Of a stretch of 19,576 nucleotides of DNA, positions 8,123-14,997 are shown in pieces. This DNA is from CAWDMN01 sp963803155 (GTDB taxonomy: Bacteria; Acidobacteriota; Terriglobia; Versatilivoradales; Versatilivoraceae): NCBI GenBank assembly GCA_963803155.1, contig CAWDMN010000015.1, forward strand, positions 1 to 19,576, in the 5' to 3' direction. Below the pieces are notes generated by a model that saw only the letters and a list, made by a program, of their open reading frames with translations, ran no database searches and was not told the DNA's origin. The position numbers and the translations under genes are program-made. Positions within the stretch are counted from its first letter, which is position 1. The number at the start of each line of letters is the position of its first letter.

Positions 8123-8776
8123 TCAGTTGGATGCTGCCTGTTCCGTTTGCGCCTCCATCATCCGCTTTTGCAGATCCGCCTGCATCAAGCCTGCCTGAGC
8201 TGGGTTGAAATTCAGCCGCCGCATGCTCATGTTCTGCAAATCCGCTTTTCCCCATTGAGCCCGCATAATCCCTTGCGGTGTGTGCGGCAGCTGACCGAGC
8301 AGCAAATGCCCCAGTTCATGCGCGGCCGCATGGGCAAGGATCTGTGGATGGGAGGCAAGCCGCTGTTTGGCCAGTTCTTCCACTTTTCCATAGTAAACGC
8401 TGACCAGGACTCCCCCTTGGGCCGGTGTTATGGATACTCCAAGGGTGGATCCTGCCAATCCGGAATCTTTCGCTGCGCCTCCCCCCAAAATCCGGAGGAT
8501 AAAATCAGAGGATCCCAAAGCCTCGTTGCAGGCAGGATTGGGGGTCTCCCGAGTTCCGCAATTGGTCCAGCTGGCTTCAATCCCGGCCTGGTGAAATATC
8601 CGCTCCATCTCTTTTCCCATGGGATTTAATTCGGACTCGGATAATCCCGCATAGTTGAATACTCTTGCCAATAATCTAATGGAAGAAGTCTTTGAATTGT
8701 CTTTTGCCGAAAGGATGGAAGAAATCAGCAACATCAACATCCCCATGACAACGATTTTTGAATTCAGGTTCTTCAT
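8123..8776 (-). CDS. Secreted zinc metalloprotease-like protein (HELGH)
   Basis: A 217-residue protein with a signal peptide (MKNLNSKIVVMGMLMLLISSILSA, written here in parts: charged MKNLNSK, hydrophobic core to SILSA). The key motif is AAHELGHLLLG at about residues 151-161: HExxH at 153-157 with a third histidine, H165, in QLPH. GIMRA at about 169-173 follows and looks like the Met-turn of metzincin-type peptidases. The spacing HExxH-x7-H is two residues longer than the classical metzincin HExxHxxGxxH. It would therefore be either a divergent metzincin or another gluzincin-like fold. The start is supported by GGAGGT six bases upstream. It stands alone between repeat-rich gaps. Export and zinc binding are well supported by sequence; the substrate and actual proteolysis are unknown. 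Confidence 0.75.
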   Translation of the reverse strand: MKNLNSKIVVMGMLMLLISSILSAKDNSKTSSIRLLARVFNYAGLSESELNPMGKEMERIFHQAGIEASWTNCGTRETPNPACNEALGSSDFILRILGGGAAKDSGLAGSTLGVSITPAQGGVLVSVYYGKVEELAKQRLASHPQILAHAAAHELGHLLLGQLPHTPQGIMRAQWGKADLQNMSMRRLNFNPAQAGLMQADLQKRMMEAQTEQAASN

Positions 8777-9090
8777 GGCGCCACCTCCGTTTGTTGGCTT
8801 GATGGCACCATGATTTGATCAGGGGATCTGGGACCTCAATGGAGCGGCTCTTCCTGGCCGGGTAAACCTCGGTCCCCATGTAACTGATTCATTTTTCAAT
8901 ATAGTTTTGGAAAGGATTCCCAACAGTCAACGTCTGGAAGCAGGGCTTTACAGGAGTTTAAAGATGGAGGTCCCCTGAGAAAAAACAAGTATTTCTTGGT
9001 GAGGATTCAAAAAGGATGGGTTGGGAGGCTGGACGGTTGAATTCCTCAAACCAAAAACGCTAGCAACCTCGCGGAGCTGAGTTTCCAAAT

Positions 9091-9202
9091 CCGTAGCGCA
9101 GAGTCGTATTTTGACTCTGCGGCAGTTTGCTCAGATCGTAGCTTGGATGAGGCTCGGGGAAAAATCCGCAGACTTGTTGAAAAACACGAGTCTGCGCTAC
9201 GG
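9091..9202. repeat. 112-bp nested palindromic element (MITE/REP-like)
   Basis: The ends CCGTAGCGCAGA (9091-9102) and TCTGCGCTACGG (9191-9202) are perfect 12-base inverted repeats. Inside, each end also forms its own hairpin: CGCAGAGTC with GACTCTGCG (9097-9121), and CGCAGACT with AGTCTGCG (9167-9196). The element can therefore switch between one long stem and two separate hairpins. It carries no coding capacity. The form is typical of small non-autonomous palindromic elements. Confidence 0.75.
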
Positions 9203-9262
9203 CATCGTTTTTTTATGCCCCTTAAATACCAAATGATTGAGGTTTTTCATGGGAGGCAATGC

Positions 9263-9268
9263 TATACT
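9263..9268 (+). promoter_or_regulatory. Candidate -10 box of the regulator gene
   Basis: TATACT stands 42 bases before the chosen start codon. The best -35 candidate, TTGAGG at 9237, is 20 bases away, which is too far for a strong promoter, so the call is tentative. Transcription would begin near 9275. If correct, the upstream ATG at 9259 cannot be the start codon, because it would lie before the transcript begins. Confidence 0.3.
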
Positions 9269-9309
9269 TTGGTTATCATCAAAAGGATGTTGCTGATCGG
9301 GAGGCTTTC

Positions 9310-11577
9310 ATGAGCCAGAATCCCGTCGGGTGGATCGTCCGATTCGGTGTTTATGAAGCCAACCTGCGAACCGGAGAACTGCGGAAGCAAGGCGCCCGTA
9401 TCAAGCTCCAGGAACAACCCTTCCAGGTGCTGGCCATGCTGCTGGAAAAGCCCGGAGAAATCGTCACCCGCGAGGAGATGCAGCAGAGGCTTTGGTCCCA
9501 GGATACCTTTGTCGATTTCGACCATAGCCTGAACAAGGCCATCAACAAGGTCCGCGACGCACTCTGTGACTCTGCCGAAAATCCCCGCTTCGTGGAAACC
9601 CTGGCCCGCCGGGGATATCGGTTCATTGCGCCGGTAGATTGGAATCAAGTGGTTCTAAGGGTTCCGATACTTTCTGAAACGACAACACCACTCCAAGCAG
9701 AAAAATCAGCTCAGCTTGCTCCATCAACCTCTGCTCCGCATAAGGGTCTAATTGATTCGGAGGTTATTGCCGGATCTGAGGCGGCCAAGGTAGACAGCGG
9801 TCCTGACGGGGCAGCAGCCAGTCCCGCTGGAGCAAGACATTTCCTAAAAGGCTGGAATACAAAGCGATGGGTCGGATTGACGGCACTTTTTGCGGTCTTG
9901 ATCATCCCGCTCTTCTGGTTCCTCTTCCGTCAGAAGAGCGATGCGGTCAGAGAACCGCTGCGAATAGTTCCCTTTACTACCCTGCCAGGTAGGGAGGTTA
10001 ATCCGAAATTTTCGCCGGATGGCAAGTTTGTTGCCTTCAATTGGAATGGCCCGGCTCGAGATAATTGGGACATCTATGTAAAACAAGTCGGGCGGGAAGG
10101 GCAATTGCGGCTAACCTCTGATCCTGCCTATGACGGCCGGCCTGTCTGGTCGTCAGACGGTGGAGAGATCGCCTTTGTGCGTGTCTTGGGAGAAGTCACT
10201 TCCATTTATACAGTACCGTCCCTGGGAGGGGTGGAACGTAAGCTTTATGAATTAAGAGCACCTACAGGTAATAGTGCTTTGTCGTGGTCACCGGACGGGC
10301 ACTGGCTGGCATTTTCCGAGCATGGTGCCGTGGAGAGTCCTTCCCGGATTTTCCTGCTATCTCTCGATAAACGGCAGAAGATTCCCCTGACCTCCCCTCC
10401 GCCGGGCCCTTATGGCGATTCCGCTCCGGAGTTCTCTCCGGACGGGAAGCGGGTGGCCTTTGTGCGGCAAATGGACTGGAACATAGAGGACATCTGGGTC
10501 CAGCCGGTCTCCTCAGGCGAAGCCACCCGGCTCACGTACATGAAAAACGTCGGTTTGGACCGGCCGACATGGACCGCTGATGGGCGCGAGATCGTTTTTA
10601 CAGCAAGCGGCAGATTATTCCGTGTTCCCCTTACCGGTGGGGTACCGCAGGCGGTTGCCGGCATTGGAGAAAATGCTTCATCCCCAACGATCTGGGGGAA
10701 TCAGATGGTATTCACGCAGTTTTCAAGTTTGATCGATAAAATCTGGCGTATGCGGCGTCCCAATTACAATGAAAAAGATCACTCTGCAACCAGGTTCCTG
10801 GGCTCGACACGTTCAGAATGGAACCCGGACTACTCCCCTGACGGCAAAAAGGTGGTTTTCTTCTCATTCAGCTCTGGCTTTATTGAAATCTGGACTTGCG
10901 ACAGCGACGGAGGAAATCCCGTCCAGTTGACGAACCTGAGAAGAAACAGTCAAAATCCCCGTTGGTCGCCCAACGGAAGGCAGATAGCTTTTGAATACAA
11001 ACCGGAGGAAGATAGCGAAATTTATGTCATTGACGCGGATGGAGGCATTCCTCAGCGCCTGACAAATGAAAAATCGCAGGACCAAACTCCAAGCTGGTCG
11101 AGGGATGGGCGCTGGATCTATTTCTCCTCCAATCGCAGCGGAAACTTTCAAGTCTGGAAGATGCCTTCTGAAGGGGGCAAAGCCCTCCAAGTCACCAAAG
11201 GAAGCGGATTCTATGCCAGGGAGTCTTTCGACGGGAAAATGCTCTATTACATCAAGCCGGGGCAACGAATTTATGCTGTTGGCCAAATCTGGAAAGTCCC
11301 CCGCGATGGAGGCGATGAAACTCTGGTCGTGGACCGCGAGGTTGTATGCGGGAATTTGGCGTTGAGGCCCGATGGCATCTATTTCTCCACTTACAACGGT
11401 AAAAAGTATGAGATTGAATTCTTCAGCTTCCAGACGGGGAAAATCACTCTCATCTATCAGGAGGAAACTCCTAATAACCGGGATTTCCTGGCAATCTCTC
11501 CCGACGGTCAGTGGTTTCTTTACAACGACGAGCAGCCTCTGGAAGCGGACTTGATGATGGTAGAGAATTTCCGCTGA
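9310..11577 (+). CDS. Winged-helix DNA-binding / membrane / PD40 propeller regulator (CadC-TolB-like)
   Basis: A 755-residue one-component regulator. Residues about 10-107 form an OmpR/CadC-type winged helix: RFGVYEANLRTGELRKQG, then QEQPFQVLAMLLEKPGEIVT, ending FVETLARRGYRFIAPV. A proline/alanine-rich linker leads to one membrane helix (about 186-205, VGLTALFAVLIIPLFWFLF). The outer part from about 225 is a TolB-like propeller with at least eight PD40 repeats, each carrying xWSPDGxxIAF-type cores (KFSPDGKFVAF, LSWSPDGHWLAF, PEFSPDGKRVAF, PRWSPNGRQIAF). The expected topology is cytoplasmic DNA binding with a periplasmic sensor. The ATG at 9310 was chosen over 9259 because GGGAGG lies five bases before it, the protein then starts like its family, and the degenerate copy at 12263 preserves this start. 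The target genes and ligand are unknown. Confidence 0.9.
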   Translation: MSQNPVGWIVRFGVYEANLRTGELRKQGARIKLQEQPFQVLAMLLEKPGEIVTREEMQQRLWSQDTFVDFDHSLNKAINKVRDALCDSAENPRFVETLARRGYRFIAPVDWNQVVLRVPILSETTTPLQAEKSAQLAPSTSAPHKGLIDSEVIAGSEAAKVDSGPDGAAASPAGARHFLKGWNTKRWVGLTALFAVLIIPLFWFLFRQKSDAVREPLRIVPFTTLPGREVNPKFSPDGKFVAFNWNGPARDNWDIYVKQVGREGQLRLTSDPAYDGRPVWSSDGGEIAFVRVLGEVTSIYTVPSLGGVERKLYELRAPTGNSALSWSPDGHWLAFSEHGAVESPSRIFLLSLDKRQKIPLTSPPPGPYGDSAPEFSPDGKRVAFVRQMDWNIEDIWVQPVSSGEATRLTYMKNVGLDRPTWTADGREIVFTASGRLFRVPLTGGVPQAVAGIGENASSPTIWGNQMVFTQFSSLIDKIWRMRRPNYNEKDHSATRFLGSTRSEWNPDYSPDGKKVVFFSFSSGFIEIWTCDSDGGNPVQLTNLRRNSQNPRWSPNGRQIAFEYKPEEDSEIYVIDADGGIPQRLTNEKSQDQTPSWSRDGRWIYFSSNRSGNFQVWKMPSEGGKALQVTKGSGFYARESFDGKMLYYIKPGQRIYAVGQIWKVPRDGGDETLVVDREVVCGNLALRPDGIYFSTYNGKKYEIEFFSFQTGKITLIYQEETPNNRDFLAISPDGQWFLYNDEQPLEADLMMVENFR

Positions 11578-11666
11578 GGGACCAAACCACAAAGAATTCC
11601 ATTGAATGATAGAAGGAGGTGCTGTGGACCTAGCAATGTTGGCCCCGGAGGGGCCAGGGAGAATAG

Positions 11667-11741
11667 CCAGGGACAAGCGGGCCGATAGGAACGCCATGCG
11701 GCCAAAACGGTGATACTGCGATCGGCCCGCGTCGTCCCTGG
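11667..11741. repeat. Long-stem palindrome upstream of the transposase
   Basis: The arms of 20 and 21 bases (11667-11686 and 11721-11741) pair with one bulged or mismatched position around a 34-base loop. Two shorter GC-rich hairpins flank it. In an RNA this would be very stable, and on single-stranded DNA it could serve as the recognition structure for a Y1 transposase. It may also limit translation of the transposase from transcripts that start upstream. Confidence 0.75.
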
Positions 11742-11791
11742 GTTCCAGCGAAAAAAAACGGCGCGCCCCGGCAGGGGCGCGGGAGGCGATG

Positions 11792-12238
11792 ATGCCATCA
11801 ACTCACGTGGGCCTCTATTTTCACCTGATTTTCAGCACCAAGGAGCGCGTCCAGTTGATACACGAATCCTGGCGGCCACGCATGCATGCCTTCTTGGGAG
11901 GGTGTGTCCGAACCACGGGAGGTGTAGCCTTGGAAGTGGGAGGCATTGCCGATCATGTTCATCTTCTGGTCAGCCTGAAGGCCACCCAGATTGTTGCTGA
12001 ACTGCTGAAAGAGATCAAGCAATCCTCCTCGCTATGGGTGCATGAGGAATTGGGGAAAGCTAAATTCAGCTGGCAGGAGGGATACGGCGCATTTACCGTT
12101 AGTCCATCGCAAATTGAGGCTGTGCGCGATTACATTGCCAACCAGGAGGTACATCATCGCAAGATGAGCTTTCAAGAGAAGTACCTGGAATTCCTCAAAG
12201 AAAGCGGAATTGAATATGATCCCAGGTACCTCTGGTGA
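11792..12238 (+). CDS. tnpA: IS200/IS605-family Y1 transposase (TnpA)
   Basis: A 148-residue HUH single-strand transposase. The metal-binding HUH motif is H55-V56-H57 in DHVHLLV, and the catalytic tyrosine is most likely Y114 in VRDYIANQEVHH. Q118 sits four residues later, as in TnpA proteins. The N-terminal strand YFHLIFSTKER is also typical, as is the C-terminal YDPRYLW. The length fits intact IS200-type TnpA, so the enzyme looks complete and possibly active. Family enzymes act as dimers that cut and join single-stranded DNA next to subterminal hairpins. An ATG at 11789 directly precedes the chosen one at 11792. The latter was preferred because GGGAGG then lies five bases upstream. No frame disruption is seen. 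A REP-associated transposase (RAYT) is the alternative name, but those are usually longer. Confidence 0.9.
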   Translation: MPSTHVGLYFHLIFSTKERVQLIHESWRPRMHAFLGGCVRTTGGVALEVGGIADHVHLLVSLKATQIVAELLKEIKQSSSLWVHEELGKAKFSWQEGYGAFTVSPSQIEAVRDYIANQEVHHRKMSFQEKYLEFLKESGIEYDPRYLW

Positions 12239-12262
12239 AATTCGGATTAGGATGATGGTGGG

Positions 12263-12355
12263 CATCATCAACAGGAAGTTACTGTACGGGAGATGCTCAT
12301 GAACCAGAATCATGGCGGATGGATCGTCTAATTCGGTGTCTATGAAGCCAATCTG
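12263..12355 (+). pseudogene. Degenerate copy of the regulator's leader and N-terminus
   Basis: This block aligns without any gap to 9274-9366, the leader and first codons of the winged-helix regulator, at 74 of 93 positions. The match covers the ribosome binding site (GGGAG), the ATG (12299) and the first 19 codons. Translated, it reads MNQNHGGWIV, then a stop, then FGVYEANL, against MSQNPVGWIVRFGVYEANL in the intact gene. The CGA arginine codon has become TAA. The similarity ends sharply at 12355. It is the relic of a paralog or of a partial duplication, cut on its left at the end of the transposase element. Confidence 0.85.
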
Positions 12356-12430
12356 ATCCCACCCATAATCGAGACCGATGGCGATTCCGATTCCGAATCT
12401 TGCCCATAATGGAAAAAACCACCTGAATAG

Positions 12431-13534
12431 TCACCCGTTTTGTCTTTCAGTTTGCCGATGATAGATCTCCGTCAAAGCACTGGGCCGCATCCAGGCCACT
12501 TGATCTCCATAGTGTTTTTGGATTCTTTGAACCACCTGCCGAAAGGCTTCCCATCCCACCCCATTCACCGGATTGATCCCCTGCCAGTGTCCATAAAAAA
12601 CACAATGCGAGGCCTTCGCTCTGATTTTATCCACAATCCCGCCGGAATCCCCATTGGCCGTTATGTAGTAGTCAGGGTTGACGCGAGAGGGAAGGTTATC
12701 CCAAATTCCCAAGTGGTCGGTCGCGTGGGGATAGAGATCATAGACGCCATGCTTCTTATCTCCCGCCATCATCTTCAGCGGATGTTCTTCTTCCCCGCCC
12801 AGGATGAAACAGGGAACCGTGGGCCCGCGGAATTTTCCTTTTTTTGCCAAATTCAGCAAGGCCTTCCAAACATTGGGATTCACTTGATGAGGACTATCCC
12901 CGAACAAATCGCTATAACGCCGCACACAAGCCGTGCATCCACAACCAGGCCAAGTAACTCCAGTAAATTGCACCCCGATCTTTTTCCCTTCATCCAGGAT
13001 CTGCCCAAAGTAGGTTTCGTAGGCCTCAAGTGATACTTTTGGCTCGTAAAGCCAAACTCCTTCGTGTTCGGCCTCCGCAGAGGCACGTCCCGTTCGAAAA
13101 TCAAAAAGCCCTCGGTGGGTCATCAACTCCATATGGCTATCGATGCCACATTCAAAAGCCCGGTGGAGCTGTTCAATATATGCTTTTTGTTCGTCGGTTC
13201 TTGGATAGTTGAGAAGTCCATGCTCCTCCCAGCCATATCCCAGGATCACACTGGATTCCCCCGCAATTTTCTCGGCAGCCACAAAATCCAGGAACTGCTT
13301 GAAAGCTCCGGCCCCGGCAACGTAGGGAGTGGTATCATCCACGTAAAAGGAGAGAACCGTCTTGCCCGGCACAATTTTTTCGGGCTCCGTAGTTTGGAGT
13401 CGCGACCGCTTTTCATCGCCAATGGCCGCCCATTTCCATCCGGCGGCCCCAGCCAGTGCCGCTCCCGAGCTCAGGGCAGCCTGCCGTAAAAACTTGCGTC
13501 TTGAAGTCTTTAGTCCGGTCTCTTCTTTTCTCAT
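12431..13534 (-). CDS. Tat-exported polysaccharide deacetylase-like protein
   Basis: A 367-residue protein with a twin-arginine signal (TSRRKFLRQAALSSGAALAG), so it should be folded in the cytoplasm and exported. The mature part resembles carbohydrate esterase 4 / related barrel enzymes only distantly. VLSFYVDDTTPY carries an aspartate pair where NodB-type enzymes have their motif 1, and GIDSHMELMTHRGLF has a two-histidine pattern like motif 2, but with five rather than three residues between the histidines. A cysteine cluster, WPGCGCTACVRRY, is unusual and could bind a metal or form disulfides. The ATG at 13534 was preferred over one at 13648 because it puts the Tat motif near the N-terminus and has AGAGG upstream. 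It is divergent from the nitrilase operon. Function is inferred; it could equally be a glycosidase-like barrel. Confidence 0.6.
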   Translation of the reverse strand: MRKEETGLKTSRRKFLRQAALSSGAALAGAAGWKWAAIGDEKRSRLQTTEPEKIVPGKTVLSFYVDDTTPYVAGAGAFKQFLDFVAAEKIAGESSVILGYGWEEHGLLNYPRTDEQKAYIEQLHRAFECGIDSHMELMTHRGLFDFRTGRASAEAEHEGVWLYEPKVSLEAYETYFGQILDEGKKIGVQFTGVTWPGCGCTACVRRYSDLFGDSPHQVNPNVWKALLNLAKKGKFRGPTVPCFILGGEEEHPLKMMAGDKKHGVYDLYPHATDHLGIWDNLPSRVNPDYYITANGDSGGIVDKIRAKASHCVFYGHWQGINPVNGVGWEAFRQVVQRIQKHYGDQVAWMRPSALTEIYHRQTERQNG

Positions 13535-13989
13535 AATTCCTCTCTGAAAGTCCAAGCTTGGATCTAAAGAATGCTTTCGCGATTTCAACATTACTCCCGA
13601 TTCACCTCCAAGGCAATATTGACCATTCACAACTTTTTGGAATTCCATAGTTCTACTTTATTAATTTTCCTTCCCTTTCCCGATCGGTTGGCATGGTGGC
13701 AGCTCATGGAGGCACGGCAAAGTCAGAAGATCGTGGCCTTAGGGGAGGGCGAGCCTCCCGCTTAGGCGGACCCCGCCTGGCAAGCCATTGTGCGAGCGGG
13801 ACAGCCGCGGCTCGGCGGGAGCCTCGCCCTCCCGGCTGACTTAGACCAACGAAGTGGAAATAGGAATGCAACCATGAGATCATAGCGAAGAATGGAATGC
13901 AGTAGCGAGGAATAATCTGCAATCGGAACCGAAAGAAATTCAATGTGCAGGCTCCCACCGGCGGGGCGACGGCATCCAAGGAGATATTC
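13535..13989. other. Divergent promoter region containing the second dispersed repeat
   Basis: This region lies between the Tat-exported deacetylase-like gene (minus) and the nitrilase gene (plus). It contains the inverted second copy of the 165-bp repeat (13673-13836). The remaining 150 bases before the nitrilase start hold no clear promoter boxes, although a TAATCT is present near 13913. A good ribosome binding site, AAGGAG (13978-13983), precedes the nitrilase start by six bases. Confidence 0.6.
13673..13836 (-). repeat. Dispersed 165-bp structured repeat, copy 2 (inverted)
   Basis: Read on the minus strand, this block matches 1694-1859 along its full length. Here the arms of the main palindrome are better preserved: GGGAGGGCGAGGCTCCC pairs with GGGAGGCTCGCCCTCCC. 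The central GCCAGGCGGGGTCCGCCT and the terminal CGGGAAAGGG are also shared, and similarity tails off towards 13650 (AAATTAA). The copy sits between divergent genes, so it could affect spacing or transcription of both. Confidence 0.85.
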
Positions 13990-14997
13990 ATGACTTTGAT
14001 CGACAGGAAAATACCGAGCATCGATGAAATGTCTTCAGCGGGGATCTCATCGCCGGGAGACTCAGCGCCGAAACCTTCTCCGGTTGGAATTCCTCCAATG
14101 GGAGCTTCCGTGAACGAGACCTCGGTTCGGCAACATAAGCCTGCATCCCAATATGGCTTGAGAGTTGCCCTGGTTCAAATGTACTGCGGTTGGGCGGACA
14201 CGAGCGGCAATCTCGAACGGATGGCAATGTGGGCGGAGCGGGCTGTTGCGGGCAAAGCACAACTCGTAGTCTTTCCCGAGCTCTCCGTTTCGGGAATCTG
14301 CAAGGACGATCGATTGGAAAGTGTGACCGAAAGCCTGGAGGGACCCTCGGTTCGGTTCGTCCGCGATCTTGCCCGTCGACTGGGTTTGGCAATCGGCTTC
14401 GGCTTCAGCGAGAAGACCGAGGAAAAACCATACAATGCCTACGCGATCGTCGAATCAAATGGTATGCTGGCCGGGGTCTACTGCAAGAATTATATCCCCG
14501 AGCTCGAAGTCCCCTTCTGGCAGGGCCACTCCGAGCGCCCTGTATTCCGCGTGCTTGGTCACACGATGGGCGTCGCCATTTGCTGGGACAATAAGTACCA
14601 GGAACTGCTGGACCATTATGCCCGCAACGGGGCAGAGGTTGTCCTCATGCCGCACGCCTGGGATTCGGACGCCCTGGACGAGGAGGGGCGGGTGATCGAC
14701 TACCATTCCATGGAGGAAATTGTGCGGTACCGTCGGCACGCGGGGCGAATGCGTTGGAAGACCCACGACCAGATGCGCGACGATTTCTACTCATACATCC
14801 CAGACCTCGCGAGGGAGGGCCGATTCTGGGCAGTCTTCGTGAACCAGGCGGGCCAGCCGCATGACTGCCTTAAGTTTGTGGGGCCGAGTTTCGCGGTGAG
14901 TCCGAATGGACGAGTGGTGGCGGAGACGCGCGATGGCGAGGATCAGCTCTTGTTTGCGGATCTTGGTCCCGCTGAGAAAAAGGAGGGAGTAGCATGA
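13990..14997 (+). CDS. Nitrilase-superfamily C-N hydrolase
   Basis: A 335-residue carbon-nitrogen hydrolase, cytoplasmic since no signal is present. The catalytic triad is complete: E97 in VVFPELSVSG, K166 in GVYCKNYIPE and C198 in GVAICWDNKY. The hydrolase domain starts at about residue 57 (LRVALVQMYCGW). Family members hydrolyse nitriles, amides or carbamoyl groups; the exact branch is not evident. The ATG at 13990 was chosen because AAGGAG stands six bases before it. This leaves an N-terminal extension of about 55 residues, rich in Ser and Pro, which is unusual for the family. A later start with the domain would lack such a site. The gene overlaps the following NIF3-family gene by four bases (ATGA), so the two are translationally coupled and probably work in one pathway. 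Confidence 0.88.
   Translation: MTLIDRKIPSIDEMSSAGISSPGDSAPKPSPVGIPPMGASVNETSVRQHKPASQYGLRVALVQMYCGWADTSGNLERMAMWAERAVAGKAQLVVFPELSVSGICKDDRLESVTESLEGPSVRFVRDLARRLGLAIGFGFSEKTEEKPYNAYAIVESNGMLAGVYCKNYIPELEVPFWQGHSERPVFRVLGHTMGVAICWDNKYQELLDHYARNGAEVVLMPHAWDSDALDEEGRVIDYHSMEEIVRYRRHAGRMRWKTHDQMRDDFYSYIPDLAREGRFWAVFVNQAGQPHDCLKFVGPSFAVSPNGRVVAETRDGEDQLLFADLGPAEKKEGVA

Larger units (their letters stand above)
8777..9309. other. Divergent intergenic region with a nested palindrome
   Basis: This region separates the metalloprotease gene (minus) from the regulator gene (plus), so it must contain both promoters. The left 300 bases hold nothing recognisable. A 112-base nested palindrome occupies 9091-9202. 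It is followed by an AT-rich stretch with TATACT at 9263-9268, a possible -10 box for the regulator. Confidence 0.6.
11640..12269 (+). mobile_element. IS200/IS605-type single-gene element with foldable ends
   Basis: A Y1 transposase gene with strong hairpins on both sides. On the left are TGGCCCC-gga-GGGGCCA (11640-11656) and a long stem CCAGGGACAAGCGGGCCGAT (11667-11686) pairing with its near-complement at 11721-11741. A third hairpin, GCGCCCC-ggca-GGGGCGC (11763-11780), lies just before the start codon. On the right is a perfect hairpin, GATGATG-gtggg-CATCATC (12251-12269). Subterminal hairpins without terminal inverted repeats or target duplications are the rule for this family. The exact ends are inferred, and no tnpB partner is present. 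Confidence 0.6.

Noticed and set aside
7976..8629. Plus-strand open frame opposite the metalloprotease gene
   Set aside because: It is a mirror of the HELGH gene plus repeat sequence; composition is not protein-like and no ribosome binding site precedes it.
9259..9309. An upstream in-frame ATG at 9259, which also has GGGAGG close by, as start of the regulator gene
   Set aside because: The ribosome binding site would be only two bases from that ATG. The start at 9310 has a better one, matches the family N-terminus and is preserved in the degenerate copy. A TATACT overlaps the extra codons.
10864..11697. Long minus-strand open frame inside the regulator gene
   Set aside because: It lies antisense to a fully recognisable PD40 propeller, has no domain of its own and ends in the transposase element's 5' palindromes. 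It is a shadow frame.
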